A DNA stretch of 64,000 bases from Bacillota bacterium (GCA_013178125.1 JABLXJ010000012.1:1-64000); one strand, 5' to 3'. Shown: positions 17,296-30,026, counted from the stretch's first letter. Program-made: numbers and translations. The notes: generated from the sequence alone by a model not told the origin.

Positions 17296-17847
17296 CTATA
17301 ACCCGAGCTCGCCCGTTATCCCCCGCATAGCCTCGAGTCCGATGCCTATAAACTCCTCGAGATCGAGCCCAAGCTCTGAGCAAGACCGGATCTGGTCGCG
17401 ATCTGCGCCGCGCGCGAAAGATGGCTCCTTGAACCGGTGCATTATGAATGGGACGTCGATCAACGCGAGCTTCTTTGAAGGATGGATGAGTGCGGCCGCG
17501 ACAATCAGGCCTGTGAGTGGGTCGACGGCGTAGAGCGCCTTATCGAGCCTGCTCACCCTGGGCAGGCCATGATGTTCATTATGCACCTTCACTGCGTGAA
17601 CTATATCGCCGTCGACTTTTAGCGATTCGAGCATCTCGGCGCCCACAAGGCTGTGTCGGGCGGGCGCGCCCGCAGTCTGCTCGTAATCGACATCATGGAG
17701 GAGCCCAGTCAGACCCCAGGTTGACTCGTCCTCGCCAAGTCTGGCGGCAAGAGCCTTCATTATAGCCTCGGTAGCGAGCATGTGCTTTATCAGGTTTTTG
17801 TTCTTGACGTATTTCCCAACTATGTCCAGCGCCTCAGAGCGTTCCAC
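17296..17847 (-). CDS. HD-domain phosphohydrolase-like protein
   Basis: This 183-residue protein has the HD metal-site pattern: an early His (NLIKHMLATEAIMKALA), the doublet in LTGLLHDVDYEQ, and later HSLVGAEML and VKVHNEHHG with a following Asp in YAVDPLTGLI. The HDIG subfamily hydrolyses phosphate esters of nucleotides or small metabolites, and the actual substrate is unknown. The start is GTG with GGGAGGT upstream. It lies ahead of smpB on the same strand with a 258-bp gap. Confidence 0.85.
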   Translation of the reverse strand: MERSEALDIVGKYVKNKNLIKHMLATEAIMKALAARLGEDESTWGLTGLLHDVDYEQTAGAPARHSLVGAEMLESLKVDGDIVHAVKVHNEHHGLPRVSRLDKALYAVDPLTGLIVAAALIHPSKKLALIDVPFIMHRFKEPSFARGADRDQIRSCSELGLDLEEFIGIGLEAMRGITGELGL

Positions 17848-18327
17848 TTTAGGTACATACCTCCCATCTGACTGATTCTACCAAATCTTGACGCCCGGCT
17901 GGTGTGTGAAACGTAATGAAAGAGATTCTCCGCGCGCTCCCAAACTCCTTTCCCTCGAATCCGAAACCTGGAGACGAATATGCGCCGGTGACCATCGCCA
18001 AGTGTATACCTGCCATTAGCATCTGATGACATATTGTCTTGACAGACGCTCGGGCCCGTGCTAGAGTATATCATGGAAGGGCTTCCAAGTCTTTTATATT
18101 ACTCTGCACATTGAGATTCATCTACCCTGAAAATAATCTTACAGAGGTCATTTTCATTCTCTGGTGGTGCCGCTTATGCGGCATGGGGGGTCTACCCCGA
18201 AAATAAATATTACCCCAGCTAAAGCCGTTTTCATTCTCTGATGGTGCCGCCTGGGCGTGGGCGGCATGTGGGTCTATCCACCAAGATTTGAAATTCACGA
18301 TATTTCTTTCACAACGGGGGGATCCCC
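17848..18327. other. Intergenic region ahead of the LacI operon
   Basis: No gene is seen. The left part holds nothing recognisable apart from the ribosome site of the HD gene. The right part contains two hairpin-bearing direct repeats (listed separately), followed by an AT-rich stretch before the TTG start of the LacI-family gene. Confidence 0.5.
18121..18279 (+). repeat. Tandem hairpin-containing direct repeat upstream of LacI regulator
   Basis: Two imperfect copies follow one another (about 18121-18190 and 18191-18279). Both open with 'tctaccctgaaaataa'-like sequence, continue with 'ttttcattctctgRtggtgccgc', and close with 'gcggcatgNgggtcta'. In each copy TGCCGC pairs with GCGGCA, while the loop differs (4 bases in copy 1 and a longer G-rich loop in copy 2). 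The repeats end about 50 bp before the LacI-family start, so they may be tandem operators or a repeated RNA element in its leader. Confidence 0.65.
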
Positions 18328-19446
18328 TTGGCAACCATATACGATATCGCAGATCGAGCCGGCGTTGGCGTCGGAACTGTATCAAGGGTGCTGAACAACA
18401 ACCCACACGTCAAACCCGAGACCAGGGACAGGGTTATAAAGGCCATGGAGGAGCTCGGGTACTATCCCGCGGCGATGGCGCGGGGTCTGGCGCGACAAAG
18501 GAGCGACATAATCGGCGTGATCGTGCCGTTTTTCACGCGCCCCTTTTTCGTCGAAGTGCTCAGGGGCATCCAGGATGCGGCCCTGGAACACGGCAAAGAC
18601 ATTCTGCTATATAGTGTGTTACAGCGCGGCCAAAAAAATATATACTTCGAACGGATTCCCAGGGAAAGAAAGGTAGACGGCGCGGTAATCGTCACGCTTC
18701 GCATACATGACGAATACGTTGAAAATTTCACGCGGCGGGCAATGCCACTCGTGCTGGTCGATACGGAGAATGCCGCGGCCGACTCCCTGGTCGTCGACAA
18801 CGTGCACGGTGCACAAACCGCGGTGCGGCATCTCTTAGGTCTAGGGCATCGTCGCATTGGCTTCGTAAATGGCCTCTTACGCTATCGGGCCAGCCAGGAG
18901 AGGCTGAAGGGCTACCAGGAGGGTCTCCACAGCGCGGCGATTACATATGACCCGGTCCTGGTGGTCGAGGCCGAATATGACCGCGAGTCCGGGCGCGCAG
19001 CGATGGCCAAGCTCTGGGAGCGGCTCTGGGAGCGGCGGTGGAGGCAACGCGCCGCGGGCCCCCCAACAGCCATCTTTGCGGCAAGCGATGTCCAGGCCAT
19101 CGGGGTGATCGAATTCCTCCAAAGCAAAGGTGTCCGGGTCCCTCAGGACATGGCCGTGGTTGGCTACGACGATATCGAGCTCTCCAGATACCTTGGCATC
19201 ACCACCGTACACCAGCCGATGTATGAGATGGGCCGGCGGGCGATGGATATACTCGTGAGCCGCCTGGATGAGCGCAGGAACCCAAGGTTCCTGCTGCCTT
19301 CCCTCTCGCCGGGGCGCCCAGCGCCGGAGCGGACCGTATTCACACCAGAGCTTGTGGTGCGCTATTCCTGCGGAAGCCGCCCTGCGCCAGATGGTGAACC
19401 CCGCCACATCCATCTGTTTTCAACGTCTGAGATGAATGGCCACTGA
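18328..19446 (+). CDS. LacI-family transcriptional regulator
   Basis: This 372-residue repressor has the LacI helix-turn-helix and hinge at the N-terminus (TIYDIADRAGVGVGTVSRVLNNNPHVKPETRDRVIKAMEELGY). A periplasmic-binding-like sugar sensor follows (DIIGVIVPFFTRPFFVEVLRGI, GHRRIGFVNG, AVVGYDDIELSRYLGITTVHQP). The start is TTG, placed just after a GGGGGGATC site. It heads a plus-strand group with a sugar-phosphate isomerase/epimerase and a Gfo/Idh/MocA dehydrogenase, so it probably controls catabolism of an inositol-like or uncommon sugar. The ligand cannot be named. Confidence 0.92.
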   Translation: MATIYDIADRAGVGVGTVSRVLNNNPHVKPETRDRVIKAMEELGYYPAAMARGLARQRSDIIGVIVPFFTRPFFVEVLRGIQDAALEHGKDILLYSVLQRGQKNIYFERIPRERKVDGAVIVTLRIHDEYVENFTRRAMPLVLVDTENAAADSLVVDNVHGAQTAVRHLLGLGHRRIGFVNGLLRYRASQERLKGYQEGLHSAAITYDPVLVVEAEYDRESGRAAMAKLWERLWERRWRQRAAGPPTAIFAASDVQAIGVIEFLQSKGVRVPQDMAVVGYDDIELSRYLGITTVHQPMYEMGRRAMDILVSRLDERRNPRFLLPSLSPGRPAPERTVFTPELVVRYSCGSRPAPDGEPRHIHLFSTSEMNGH

Positions 19447-19505
19447 AATGAATAAAGAATATGGCAACCACCGACAAGAAAGGGTAAGAAAGGAGTAAGA
19501 GAGCA

Positions 19506-20432
19506 ATGAAGCTCGGGTTTTTAACAGCATGTCTCCCCGGCGTGCCCCTGGAGGACCTGGTGAGGTGGGCGGCCAGCCATGGTTTCGAAGCCCTGGAGGT
19601 CGCCGCCTGGCCCATCGACAACGCGCGGGATTACGCGGGCAGCTCCGTCGACGTGGCCAACCTGCCCCCCGGGGGAGGCGAGAGGATTAAACGCCTCTTC
19701 GCAGAGAATAACCTCACCATCTCATCCCTAGCCTACTACGACAATAACCTCCACCGCGACCCCGAGGTGCGCGCGCGCTTCCATTCACACCTGAAACGGG
19801 TCATCGACGCCGCGAGCATGCTCGGTGTCGACCTGGTCGGCACGTTTGTCGGACGAGACATCGACCGGACTGTCGAGGAAAACCTCGAGGAGTATGAAAA
19901 GGTCTTCAGAGAACTCGTTTCCTACGCCGAGGGCAAGGGAGTCCGGCTCATGTTCGAGAATTGCCCCATGGAAGGCTGGCAGAAACCAGGCGTGCCTGGA
20001 AACCTCGCTTACTCGCCTGAGCTGTGGCGCGAGCTATTCCGCCTGATGCCCAGGGGCAGCGTCGGGTTGAATCTAGACCCGTCTCACCTGCACTGGCTCG
20101 GCATCGATTACCACGCCGTCATCCCCGAGTTTAGGGAATACATCTTTCACACCCATGCAAAGGATACTGAAATCCTGGAGGACGGCATGAACCAGTATGG
20201 CATCTACGGGCGGCAGCTTGGCCCCCACATCCACGGCGGGGGCTGGTGGCGCTATCGCATGCCCGGGCTCGGCGAGGTAGACTGGAGGGACTTCGTGGCT
20301 ACGCTTGTGGAGAACGGGTTCGATGGAACACTGAGCATCGAGCATGAGGACCCCATCTACAGCGGGACGGAGGAGAAGGTAAAGAAGGGCCTTGTGCTTG
20401 CGCAGCGCCACCTGGCGCCCCTGATCATTTAG
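19506..20432 (+). CDS. Sugar phosphate isomerase/epimerase (TIM barrel)
   Basis: This 308-residue protein matches the AP-endonuclease-2-like TIM barrel of sugar epimerases, isomerases and IolE-type dehydratases. Visible marks are MKLGFLTACLPGVPLEDLVRWAASHGFEALEV at the start, metal-ligand regions LMFENCPMEGW, LNLDPSHLHWLGIDYHAVIPEF and FHTHAKD, and the closing LSIEHEDPIYSG. The metal-site Glu, Asp and His residues are in place. It follows the LacI regulator by about 60 bp and precedes the dehydrogenase by 54 bp. The substrate is not known. A strong ribosome site, 'aaggagtaagagag', precedes the ATG. Confidence 0.88.
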   Translation: MKLGFLTACLPGVPLEDLVRWAASHGFEALEVAAWPIDNARDYAGSSVDVANLPPGGGERIKRLFAENNLTISSLAYYDNNLHRDPEVRARFHSHLKRVIDAASMLGVDLVGTFVGRDIDRTVEENLEEYEKVFRELVSYAEGKGVRLMFENCPMEGWQKPGVPGNLAYSPELWRELFRLMPRGSVGLNLDPSHLHWLGIDYHAVIPEFREYIFHTHAKDTEILEDGMNQYGIYGRQLGPHIHGGGWWRYRMPGLGEVDWRDFVATLVENGFDGTLSIEHEDPIYSGTEEKVKKGLVLAQRHLAPLII

Positions 20433-20486
20433 CACATCGGCCGGAGGTTACATACTAACTCGGACGAAAGGAGCCTTGGATGATTT

Positions 20487-21572
20487 ATGGATAGGATTCG
20501 GGTCGGGGTCATCGGCACCAGCGGCATCGCCATGGGCGTGCACCTGCCGGCCTATGCCGAGCTCCCCGGCGTAGAGATCATCGCGGTATGCGACATCGAT
20601 GAGAATAGCCTGCAGCGGGCGGCCCGCCAGTATAATGTGCCATACGCCTTCACGGATTATCGCGAAATGCTCGAGTTAAAGGACCTCGACGCGGTAACCG
20701 TGGCGACGCCCAATTACCTCCACGCCCCCATAACCATCGCGGCCTTGAATGCCGGCAAACACGTCCTGTGCGAGAAGCCCCTGGCCACAAACGCCACTGA
20801 GGCCCAGGCAATGGCGGACGCTGCCGAGCAGGCCAACAGGATCCTCATGGTGGGGGTCAACAACCGTTTCAGGGATGAAAGCCTCAAACTCAAGCGAGTG
20901 ATCGATTCGGGAGGGCTCGGGCGCATCTATGCGGGGCGAACCGGCTGGGTCAGGCGGAGGGGCGTCCCATACTGGGGAGCATGGTTCATGGAGAAGGCCA
21001 AAGCTGGAGGCGGCCCCCTTATCGACTTGGGCGTCCACATGCTCGACCTCGCATGGTGGCTCATGGGCAAACCGGAGCCTGTATCAGTCGTAGGGGCTAC
21101 ATATCATGAGATCGAGAACTACCACATCGTCGAGTGGGATACGGGAGACCCCGTGCTATCGGGGACGTCAGCCGCCCGGGCGCAGGAGCGAAAGACATAC
21201 GATGTGGAGGATGCCGCCTTTGCCTTTATACGGTTTTCTAACAACGCAACCCTCTCACTGGCCGTGACATGGGCCTTGAATACGAACAAGGAACACTATT
21301 ATTGTGACCTCTATGGCAACAAGGCCGGCGCGAGCCTGTGGCCCCTGACCGTCTATGGCGAGCAGGATGGGGCCCTGACTGATACGCACATAAGGGTGGA
21401 TGAGAAGGTGAAATCCCACAAAGCTGAGGTCGCGCATTTCATCGACTGCATAAGGCACGGCAGGATGCCGATATGCCCCGCATCCGATGGCGTCGCTGTG
21501 ATGCGCATGTTGGATGCCCTTTATGAATCGGCGGCGACCGGCCGTGAGGTCCGACTAAAGGATGTCATGTAA
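20487..21572 (+). CDS. Gfo/Idh/MocA-family oxidoreductase
   Basis: This 361-residue NAD(P)-dependent sugar or polyol dehydrogenase has the N-terminal Rossmann motif VGVIGTSGIAMGVHLPAY, the conserved VTVATPNYLHAPITIAALNAGKHVLCEKPLATN with the catalytic-region Lys, and the C-terminal barrel with GGGPLIDLGVHMLDLAWWLMG. It probably works with the preceding isomerase on the same sugar. AAAGGAG lies ahead of the ATG. The structured repeat element starts just downstream. Confidence 0.92.
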   Translation: MDRIRVGVIGTSGIAMGVHLPAYAELPGVEIIAVCDIDENSLQRAARQYNVPYAFTDYREMLELKDLDAVTVATPNYLHAPITIAALNAGKHVLCEKPLATNATEAQAMADAAEQANRILMVGVNNRFRDESLKLKRVIDSGGLGRIYAGRTGWVRRRGVPYWGAWFMEKAKAGGGPLIDLGVHMLDLAWWLMGKPEPVSVVGATYHEIENYHIVEWDTGDPVLSGTSAARAQERKTYDVEDAAFAFIRFSNNATLSLAVTWALNTNKEHYYCDLYGNKAGASLWPLTVYGEQDGALTDTHIRVDEKVKSHKAEVAHFIDCIRHGRMPICPASDGVAVMRMLDALYESAATGREVRLKDVM

Positions 21573-21601
21573 GTGTAAATCCCGAAGGTTATCGCCACTT
21601 T

Positions 21602-21725
21602 TCCAGGGGTCGCCGGTGTTTGCGTGACGGGGCCTTTGAAATTTGGCAATGCCCTCGCGCCAAATTTCAACGGAGGCGCGCCGCAAGCGCGCCGTCCCCG
21701 GAGCGCAACACCGGCAACCCCTGGA
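21602..21725. repeat. Structured repeat element, copy 1
   Basis: A 124-bp element with nested inverted repeats. The outer arms are built on TCCAGGGGT-GCCGGTGTT and its complement near 21704-21725. The inner arms are GAAATTTGGC / GCCAAATTTC and GGCGCGCC / GGCGCGCC-like. A second copy occurs at 40408-40532 in the same orientation. Weaker similarity, and possible pairing (ggtta.../...taaacc), extends the element to about 21586-21741. Here it lies between the convergent dehydrogenase and hppA genes. Confidence 0.85.
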
Positions 21726-21749
21726 GAGTGTGATGGTAAACCGGGTCAC

Positions 21750-23783
21750 CTACGCAAACAACCCGATGAGCCAATTATGCAGGCTGATGATGAGCGGCGC
21801 GAGGACCAGCGATACGACCGTCATGAGCTTCAAGAGGATGTTCATGGCCGGGCCCGCTGTATCCTTGAAAGGATCGCCCACCGTATCGCCAATGACGGCT
21901 GCCGCATGCACCGGGGTCCCTTTGCCGCCGAGGTTGCCCGCCTCAATGAACTTCTTCGCATTATCCCATGCCCCACCGGCGTTGGCCATTTGCAACGCAA
22001 GCGGCACGCCCGTGGCGAGGGCACCCGCGAGGAGACCACCGAGAGCCTCCTTACCAAGGATCGCGCCTGTAGCGACGGGGATGATCACGGCCAGCAGGCC
22101 AGGCACCACCATTTCCTTGAGGGCACCGCGCGTGGTTATGTCCACGCACGTCGCATATTCAGCCCTGGCCTTGCCCTCCATCAAGCCCTTGATCTCCCTG
22201 AATTGCCGCCTGACCTCCTCAACAACGCTGAACGCCGCGCGCCCGACGGCCTCCATGGCGCCTGCAGCAAAGACGTAGGGCACCATGGCGCCTATGAAGA
22301 GCCCCGCGACAACCCTGGCGTCAAGCAAGTCCATAACGGAGAGCCTAGTGGCCTGAACGTAGGCAAAGAAGAGTGCGAGAGCTGTCAACGCGGCCGAGCC
22401 AATGGCAAAGCCCTTGGCGATTGCAGCGGTCGTATTGCCCGCAGCGTCGAGGGAATCCGTGATCTTCCGGACATTCGCCGGGAGATGCGCCATCTCGGCG
22501 ATGCCGCCGGCGTTATCCGAGATCGGACCATAAGCGTCGACAGATACCGTCATGCCAGCGATGGCAAGCATCCCTATGGCAGATATGGCGATGCCGTAGA
22601 ACCCGGCGAGATAGAAGGCCACGATGATCGATACCGCGATGAGGAGGAGCGGGATAACCACGCTCCGCATACTGAGCGCCATGCCGCTGATAATGTTCGT
22701 TGCGGCGCCCGTCTTGCACGTGGTTGCAAGGGCCTCGACCCGCCTTCCCGACGTGTAGAGCTCGGCGATGAGGCCTGTCACCACACCGGAGATGAGGCCC
22801 GCCACAGTAGCGTAGAATACATTCAGGTTTCCATAGTAGTATTTGCTGAGAAAGAATCCGCCGACCATCATGAAGATCGCGCTGAAGTAGGTTCCCATCC
22901 TGAGCGCTCCACCCGCATCGCCCTTATCGCCGCTCCTGACGAAGAAGGTCCCGAGGAGCGACGCGATAACGCCGATGCCCGCAAGCAGGAGGGCGAATAG
23001 TATGCCCTTGATCTTGGCCTCAGGAGTCGTAAACACTGCGGCTGCTATGACCATCGCCGACACGATAGACCCGACGTACGACTCATACAGGTCCGCGCCC
23101 ATGCCTGCCACGTCCCCGACGTTATCGCCGACGAGGTCCGCGATAACTGCGGGGTTCCTCGGGTCATCCTCGGGGATGTTGGACTCGACCTTGCCGACCA
23201 GGTCGGCGCCGACATCTGCTGCCTTGGTGTAGATACCACCGCCGACCCTTGCAAATAGGGCCACGAAGCTGGCGCCCATGCTGAAGCCTGCGATGATACC
23301 CGTTGCTTTAACAGGGTCTGACATGTTCGAAAAGATGATATAAAGGAGGGAAAGGGCGAAGAGCCCTATGCTTACCACCGTCATGCCCATTACAGCCCCA
23401 CCCGGGAAGGCCACGGCCAGCGCCTGACCGAAGCCCTTTGTGGCTGCCTGTGCCGTGCGCGTATTGGCCCGCGTGGATATCTGCATGCCGACAAAGCCCG
23501 CTGAGATCGAACAAACAGCACCGACTATAAATGCGATAGCTGTATAGATGCTAATACCGGCGGCAAGAATAATAGCAACTATGATGAGAATAATAGATAT
23601 AACGCTGTACTCGCGCCTCAGGAAGGCCATGGCCCCCTCGTGGATCGCCTCGGAGATCTCCACCATCTTGGGATTTCCAGGTTCTTTCTTCAGCACACTG
23701 CTTGCAAGGTATACAACAAATAGCAGGCCGACCACGCCTGCAATCATTGACCACAAGACAGGTGACATACTCCCACTCCCCAC
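21750..23783 (-). CDS. hppA: K+-dependent membrane-bound pyrophosphatase (ion pump)
   Basis: This 677-residue polytopic protein (about 16 helices) couples PPi hydrolysis to export of Na+ and/or H+. The catalytic signature [47 protein letters not shown] is intact. [21 protein letters not shown] carries Ala where K+-independent enzymes have Lys, indicating the K+-requiring class. Whether it pumps Na+ or H+ is not decided here. It follows secG on the minus strand. Such pumps are common in energy-limited anaerobes. Confidence 0.95.
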   Translation of the reverse strand: MGSGSMSPVLWSMIAGVVGLLFVVYLASSVLKKEPGNPKMVEISEAIHEGAMAFLRREYSVISIILIIVAIILAAGISIYTAIAFIVGAVCSISAGFVGMQISTRANTRTAQAATKGFGQALAVAFPGGAVMGMTVVSIGLFALSLLYIIFSNMSDPVKATGIIAGFSMGASFVALFARVGGGIYTKAADVGADLVGKVESNIPEDDPRNPAVIADLVGDNVGDVAGMGADLYESYVGSIVSAMVIAAAVFTTPEAKIKGILFALLLAGIGVIASLLGTFFVRSGDKGDAGGALRMGTYFSAIFMMVGGFFLSKYYYGNLNVFYATVAGLISGVVTGLIAELYTSGRRVEALATTCKTGAATNIISGMALSMRSVVIPLLLIAVSIIVAFYLAGFYGIAISAIGMLAIAGMTVSVDAYGPISDNAGGIAEMAHLPANVRKITDSLDAAGNTTAAIAKGFAIGSAALTALALFFAYVQATRLSVMDLLDARVVAGLFIGAMVPYVFAAGAMEAVGRAAFSVVEEVRRQFREIKGLMEGKARAEYATCVDITTRGALKEMVVPGLLAVIIPVATGAILGKEALGGLLAGALATGVPLALQMANAGGAWDNAKKFIEAGNLGGKGTPVHAAAVIGDTVGDPFKDTAGPAMNILLKLMTVVSLVLAPLIISLHNWLIGLFA

Positions 23784-23857
23784 TTTTTATATTCTGCGTC
23801 TTATTCTATATTCTGGATATATTTTTTCTATAGATCTTTACCCGCGTTACTGCGTAA

Positions 23858-24091
23858 CTAACCCAGGCTAACCACGCTCAGCATTATAGACGACAAGAGG
23901 AAGAAGATCGCAGCCACAGTTGTGACCTTGCTGAGCAGGTCGTCCCATCCTTTATTCTTCGCAAAGAACAGCTGGGCCCCGCCGCCTATGGACCCCAGTC
24001 CCTCGCCCTTGCTCGACTGGAGGACAACCGCGACGATAAGAACGATTGACACCAGGAATTGGAAGACTATGAGCGCCGTCCTCACTGGCAC
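23858..24091 (-). CDS. secG: Preprotein translocase subunit SecG
   Basis: This 77-residue protein has two membrane helices (TALIVFQFLVSIVLIVAVVLQ and TTVAAIFFLLSSIMLSVVSL) separated by the SecG loop SSKGEGLGSIGGGAQLFFAKNKGWDDLLSK. It supports SecYE during protein export. Its place at the end of the glycolytic operon, after eno, is the usual Firmicutes arrangement. Confidence 0.95.
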   Translation of the reverse strand: MPVRTALIVFQFLVSIVLIVAVVLQSSKGEGLGSIGGGAQLFFAKNKGWDDLLSKVTTVAAIFFLLSSIMLSVVSLG

Positions 24092-24351
24092 ACCTCCCCC
24101 CGGATGCTAGATGTAACTCCATCAAACCTATTCTGTTCCCGAACCTAGCGAACCTGGGCTTTGAACCCCTGCTATTCCGGCCAGTCCAGGTCAACCAAGG
24201 TTGATTTTATCACATCCGCCAGGGTCCCGCAAGTATCTTCGAAGCTGTAGAAGCTGTACAGACCGCGTCCCTGGCTCCATCCATGGAGCACCCATAAAGC
24301 ATCGATAAAGAGTCCCGCCTTGATGAAGCCAGGGGCCTTCGGGACTTCCGC

Positions 24352-25656
<1,305 letters not shown>

Positions 25657-25713
25657 TCAATCAATGCCTCACTTGGCCCTGTCAATGCTCACCTTAACCC
25701 CATTAAATAACAC

Positions 25714-26484
25714 TCACTTGACCCCGCCTGCCGCGCTCTGGCAGATCTTGTAGAAAGTCTCGGCGTCCAGGCTCGCACCGCCCACAAGGGCGCCGTCGAT
25801 ATCGGGCTGCTCGAGGAACTCCGAAGTATTCTGAGGCTTGACGCTCCCGCCATACTGTATCCGTATCTCCTGGGCGATGCGCTCATTGAAGACCTCTGCC
25901 AGCGTCTGGCGGATCAACCTCGCTACCTTGTTGGCGTCCTCGCCCGTAGCGGCCCGGCCCGTGCCGATCGCCCAGATTGGCTCGTAGGCGACCACGATGT
26001 CCGCCGCGCCTGTCGTCTTAATGCCATCCATGGCCCCGAGGACCTGGCGCCGGATGAGCTCCTCGGTCTTGCCGGCCTCTCGCTCCTCTATACTCTCCCC
26101 GACGCACACGATCGGCATGAGGCCGTTCGCCATAGCCGATTTGATCTTCCTGTTCACGTCTTTATCGGTCTCTCCAAAATATTTGCGCCTCTCCGAATGC
26201 CCTATGATCACATAAGAGCATCCCAGGCTCTTCAACATGGTCGGTGAGACCTCGCCGGTGAAGGCCCCCTCCTCCTCCCAGAAGAGGTTCTGGGCCCCGA
26301 GCTCGATGTTGCTTCCCCTGAGGACCTCCTTCACAGGGTATAGCGCTGTAAATGGTGGACACACGAGGATATCTATATCACGCATCTCTGCGACGAGCCT
26401 CTTTAACTCCTCGACGAGCGCCAGAGCCTCGGGAACAGTCTTATACATTTTCCAGTTTCCGGCTATTATTCGCCTTCGCGCCAC
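25714..26484 (-). CDS. tpiA: Triosephosphate isomerase
   Basis: This 256-residue TIM barrel interconverts dihydroxyacetone phosphate and glyceraldehyde 3-phosphate. The active-site Lys is in AGNWKMYK, the His in IIGHSERRKYFGE, the Glu in VAYEPIWAIGTGRAA, and the phosphate loops in IQYGGSV and GALVGGASL. It lies 25 bp downstream of pgk on the minus strand. Confidence 0.98.
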   Translation of the reverse strand: MARRRIIAGNWKMYKTVPEALALVEELKRLVAEMRDIDILVCPPFTALYPVKEVLRGSNIELGAQNLFWEEEGAFTGEVSPTMLKSLGCSYVIIGHSERRKYFGETDKDVNRKIKSAMANGLMPIVCVGESIEEREAGKTEELIRRQVLGAMDGIKTTGAADIVVAYEPIWAIGTGRAATGEDANKVARLIRQTLAEVFNERIAQEIRIQYGGSVKPQNTSEFLEQPDIDGALVGGASLDAETFYKICQSAAGGVK

Positions 26485-26509
26485 CGCATGGCACCCCCTG
26501 TTAATATAC

Positions 26510-27694
26510 TTACTTATCCTTCAAAATCGCCACGCCAGGAAGCTCCCTGCCCTCGAGGAACTCCAGCGAGGCCCCGCCGCCCGTGGAAACATGGGTCATC
26601 TTGTCAGCGAAGCCCATCTGCTCGATGGCTGCAGCCGAATCGCCGCCGCCCACTATCGTGGTGGCCCCGGATTCCGCGAGGGCGGCCGCTATCTCCCGCG
26701 TGCCTTTGGCAAACCGCTCCATCTCGAATACGCCCATCGGGCCGTTCCAGACCACGGTGCGCGCCCCCTTGATGGCGCCCTTGAATAACTCAAGGGTCCT
26801 CGGCCCTATATCAACACCTTGCCAGTCAGGGGGAATCTCATCCACGGATACGATCCTGGCCCCGGCGTCCGGAGCGAAGCGGTCCGCCACAACCACGTCA
26901 ACCGGCAGGAGAAATGTCACGCCCTTCGCCTTGGCTTTATCTATAAGCCCCAGGGCGAGTTCGAGCTTATCCGCCTCAAGCAGAGATTGGCCGATCTCCT
27001 TGCCCTGAGCCTTAAGGAATGTATAGGCCATGCCCCCTCCAACGATCAGCGTATCGACCTTGGTCAGGAGGTTCTCGATCACGCCTATCTTGTCCGAGAC
27101 CTTCGCGCCGCCGAGTATAGCCACGAAAGGCCGGTCGGGGTTTGCCAGGGCCTTGCCCATTACCTCGATCTCCTTTTGCATGAGGAACCCTGCGACAGCC
27201 GGCAGGAACCTGGCGACGCCCGCAGTGGAAGCGTGAGCCCTGTGCGCCGTGCCAAAGGCGTCATTCACGAAAACGTCAGCCAGCTCGGCCAGGGACTTCG
27301 CAAACCCCTCGTCGTTCGCCTCTTCCTGCTTATAGAACCTCACGTTCTCGAGCAGAACCACATCGCCGGGCTTCATCTTTGAGAGCGCGGCCTTTGGCAG
27401 CTCGCCTATGCAATCATCCACCTTTGTTACAGGCTTCCCGAGGAGCTGGGAGAGCCTCTCTGCTACAGGATCCATGCGAAACTCGTCGACCGGCTTGCCC
27501 TTTGGCCGGCCGAGGTGGGAAACGAGGATCACCTTGGCGCCCTGGTCGATAAGGTATCTTATCGTCGGCAGGGTTGCGGCGATCCGCCTGTCGTCAGTGA
27601 TCTCACGTTTTTCATTCATCGGGACGTTGAAATCAACCCTCACCAGGACGCGCTTGCCTGCAAGATCCACGTCCTTTATGGTCGCCTTAGCCAT
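26510..27694 (-). CDS. pgk: Phosphoglycerate kinase
   Basis: This 394-residue enzyme transfers phosphate from 1,3-bisphosphoglycerate to ADP. The N-terminal substrate site ([14 protein letters not shown] and [10 protein letters not shown]), the hinge-side [19 protein letters not shown], and the C-terminal nucleotide site ([44 protein letters not shown]) are all intact. It sits between gapA and tpiA. Confidence 0.98.
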   Translation of the reverse strand: MAKATIKDVDLAGKRVLVRVDFNVPMNEKREITDDRRIAATLPTIRYLIDQGAKVILVSHLGRPKGKPVDEFRMDPVAERLSQLLGKPVTKVDDCIGELPKAALSKMKPGDVVLLENVRFYKQEEANDEGFAKSLAELADVFVNDAFGTAHRAHASTAGVARFLPAVAGFLMQKEIEVMGKALANPDRPFVAILGGAKVSDKIGVIENLLTKVDTLIVGGGMAYTFLKAQGKEIGQSLLEADKLELALGLIDKAKAKGVTFLLPVDVVVADRFAPDAGARIVSVDEIPPDWQGVDIGPRTLELFKGAIKGARTVVWNGPMGVFEMERFAKGTREIAAALAESGATTIVGGGDSAAAIEQMGFADKMTHVSTGGGASLEFLEGRELPGVAILKDK

Positions 27695-27805
27695 CGTTGT
27701 CCCTCCCCTTCATTCTCGAAGCTTGGCTTTTGCTTTCCATGCCAATAAGCCGGGCGGGGCGCTAGTGGGGGACAGGGGCCCACCCGGCTCGGAGATGATA
27801 TCGCA

Positions 27806-28828
<1,023 letters not shown>

Positions 28829-28893
28829 TTAATCTCCGCATGAACTCCCCATGTTGGCTACCGGTATATCCGGTATATAATGCATCATCGGGT

Positions 28894-29991
28894 CTAAGCC
28901 CCGTTGGGGACGCTTACCTGAGACTGCGACCGTCTCAGGATTTCCAGGACCATCCTGGCCGTTCCCTCGTCGCAGATGAGGCCCTCCCGCGGCCGGTTGG
29001 CCATAACAGCGATAATGGCCTCCGCCTTACTCGCGCCGGCCGCCACGGCGATAACCTCCTTGCCGGCCATATCCTCCGGCCTCAAGCCCATACTCGGCGT
29101 GAGATGGACAATCTCACCAAATCTGTTGAAGTAGTAGCCAAAGGTCTCACCCACTGCGCGGCCGGACCGCAGGGTCTTCAGCTCCTCCTTGCTAAGGTTG
29201 CGCCGCCGCACCATTTCCTCGATTGTCCCGACGCCGTGCATCACGATCCGCGCCTTCTTGATCATATCCAGGATCTCGCGGATCCGCGGGTCGTCGGAGA
29301 TCATGGACAGCGTCTCGGCGGGCAGGTCATCGGGGACGTTCAGGAGCCGGTAGACGCCTCCCATCCGCTTCGCCATGGTGGCTGCGATGGTATCCGCCTG
29401 TTTCTCCACATCCTCCCCGAGCCCGCCGCGAGCCGGCACGATCGTCACATCATGCCTGGGCCAGGGCGCAGGCACTGCTTCGGCAACTGCAGCCATGGTC
29501 GTGCCGCCCCCGACCGCTATGATATCGCCGTCGCGCACAATATCCCGGAGGAGCCTGGCAGCGGCCCTGCCAACCTCCTTTTTTACCGTGGAGTCCTCAT
29601 CTGCATCACCTGGCACGACAACCACCTTCGCCAGCCCGAGCGCCCGAGCCAGCTCGTCCTCAAGGTGGGCAAACCCGCGCAGCAACCTGACATAATCGCC
29701 AAGCTTCCAGAGAATATCCTCCCCTTCCCTGGTCACCTTCACTCCTGTAACATCCACCGCCAGCAGGCCCCGGTCCTTAAGGAAATCAATCTCGTTGCGT
29801 ATCGTGCGCTCGGGGGCTCGCAAGCGACTAGCAAGCACCCGCCTGCCGACGGGCTGAGAGAAGTAAACGTGGCGCAAGATCGCATATCGCCGTTCAATTA
29901 CCTCTCCGAGCTCAGGAGCGATCTTTTGCTGCAGGGCGATAATATTCTCCACGAGCAAAGCCTCCAAATACTCACGGGGCATAGCCTCCAC
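28894..29991 (-). CDS. cggR: Central glycolytic genes regulator (SorC family)
   Basis: This 365-residue repressor has an N-terminal winged helix-turn-helix (VGRRVLASRLRAPERTIRNEIDFLKDRGLLAVD) and a SorC-type sugar-phosphate sensor with VVVPGDADEDSTVKKEVGRAAARLL and GDIIAVGGGTTMAAVAEAV. In Bacillus subtilis CggR represses gapA-pgk-tpiA-pgm-eno and is released by fructose 1,6-bisphosphate. The gene order here supports the same role. The start is GTG at 29991 or ATG at 29982. A CggR-like operator lies just upstream. Confidence 0.92.
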   Translation of the reverse strand: MEAMPREYLEALLVENIIALQQKIAPELGEVIERRYAILRHVYFSQPVGRRVLASRLRAPERTIRNEIDFLKDRGLLAVDVTGVKVTREGEDILWKLGDYVRLLRGFAHLEDELARALGLAKVVVVPGDADEDSTVKKEVGRAAARLLRDIVRDGDIIAVGGGTTMAAVAEAVPAPWPRHDVTIVPARGGLGEDVEKQADTIAATMAKRMGGVYRLLNVPDDLPAETLSMISDDPRIREILDMIKKARIVMHGVGTIEEMVRRRNLSKEELKTLRSGRAVGETFGYYFNRFGEIVHLTPSMGLRPEDMAGKEVIAVAAGASKAEAIIAVMANRPREGLICDEGTARMVLEILRRSQSQVSVPNGA

Positions 29992-30026
29992 ATGCTCACG
30001 ATGAGCTGGTAACGGCTGGATATTGG

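Noticed and set aside
21624-23000. Long forward frame opposite hppA
   Set aside because: It is a shadow of the strongly conserved pyrophosphatase gene on the minus strand.
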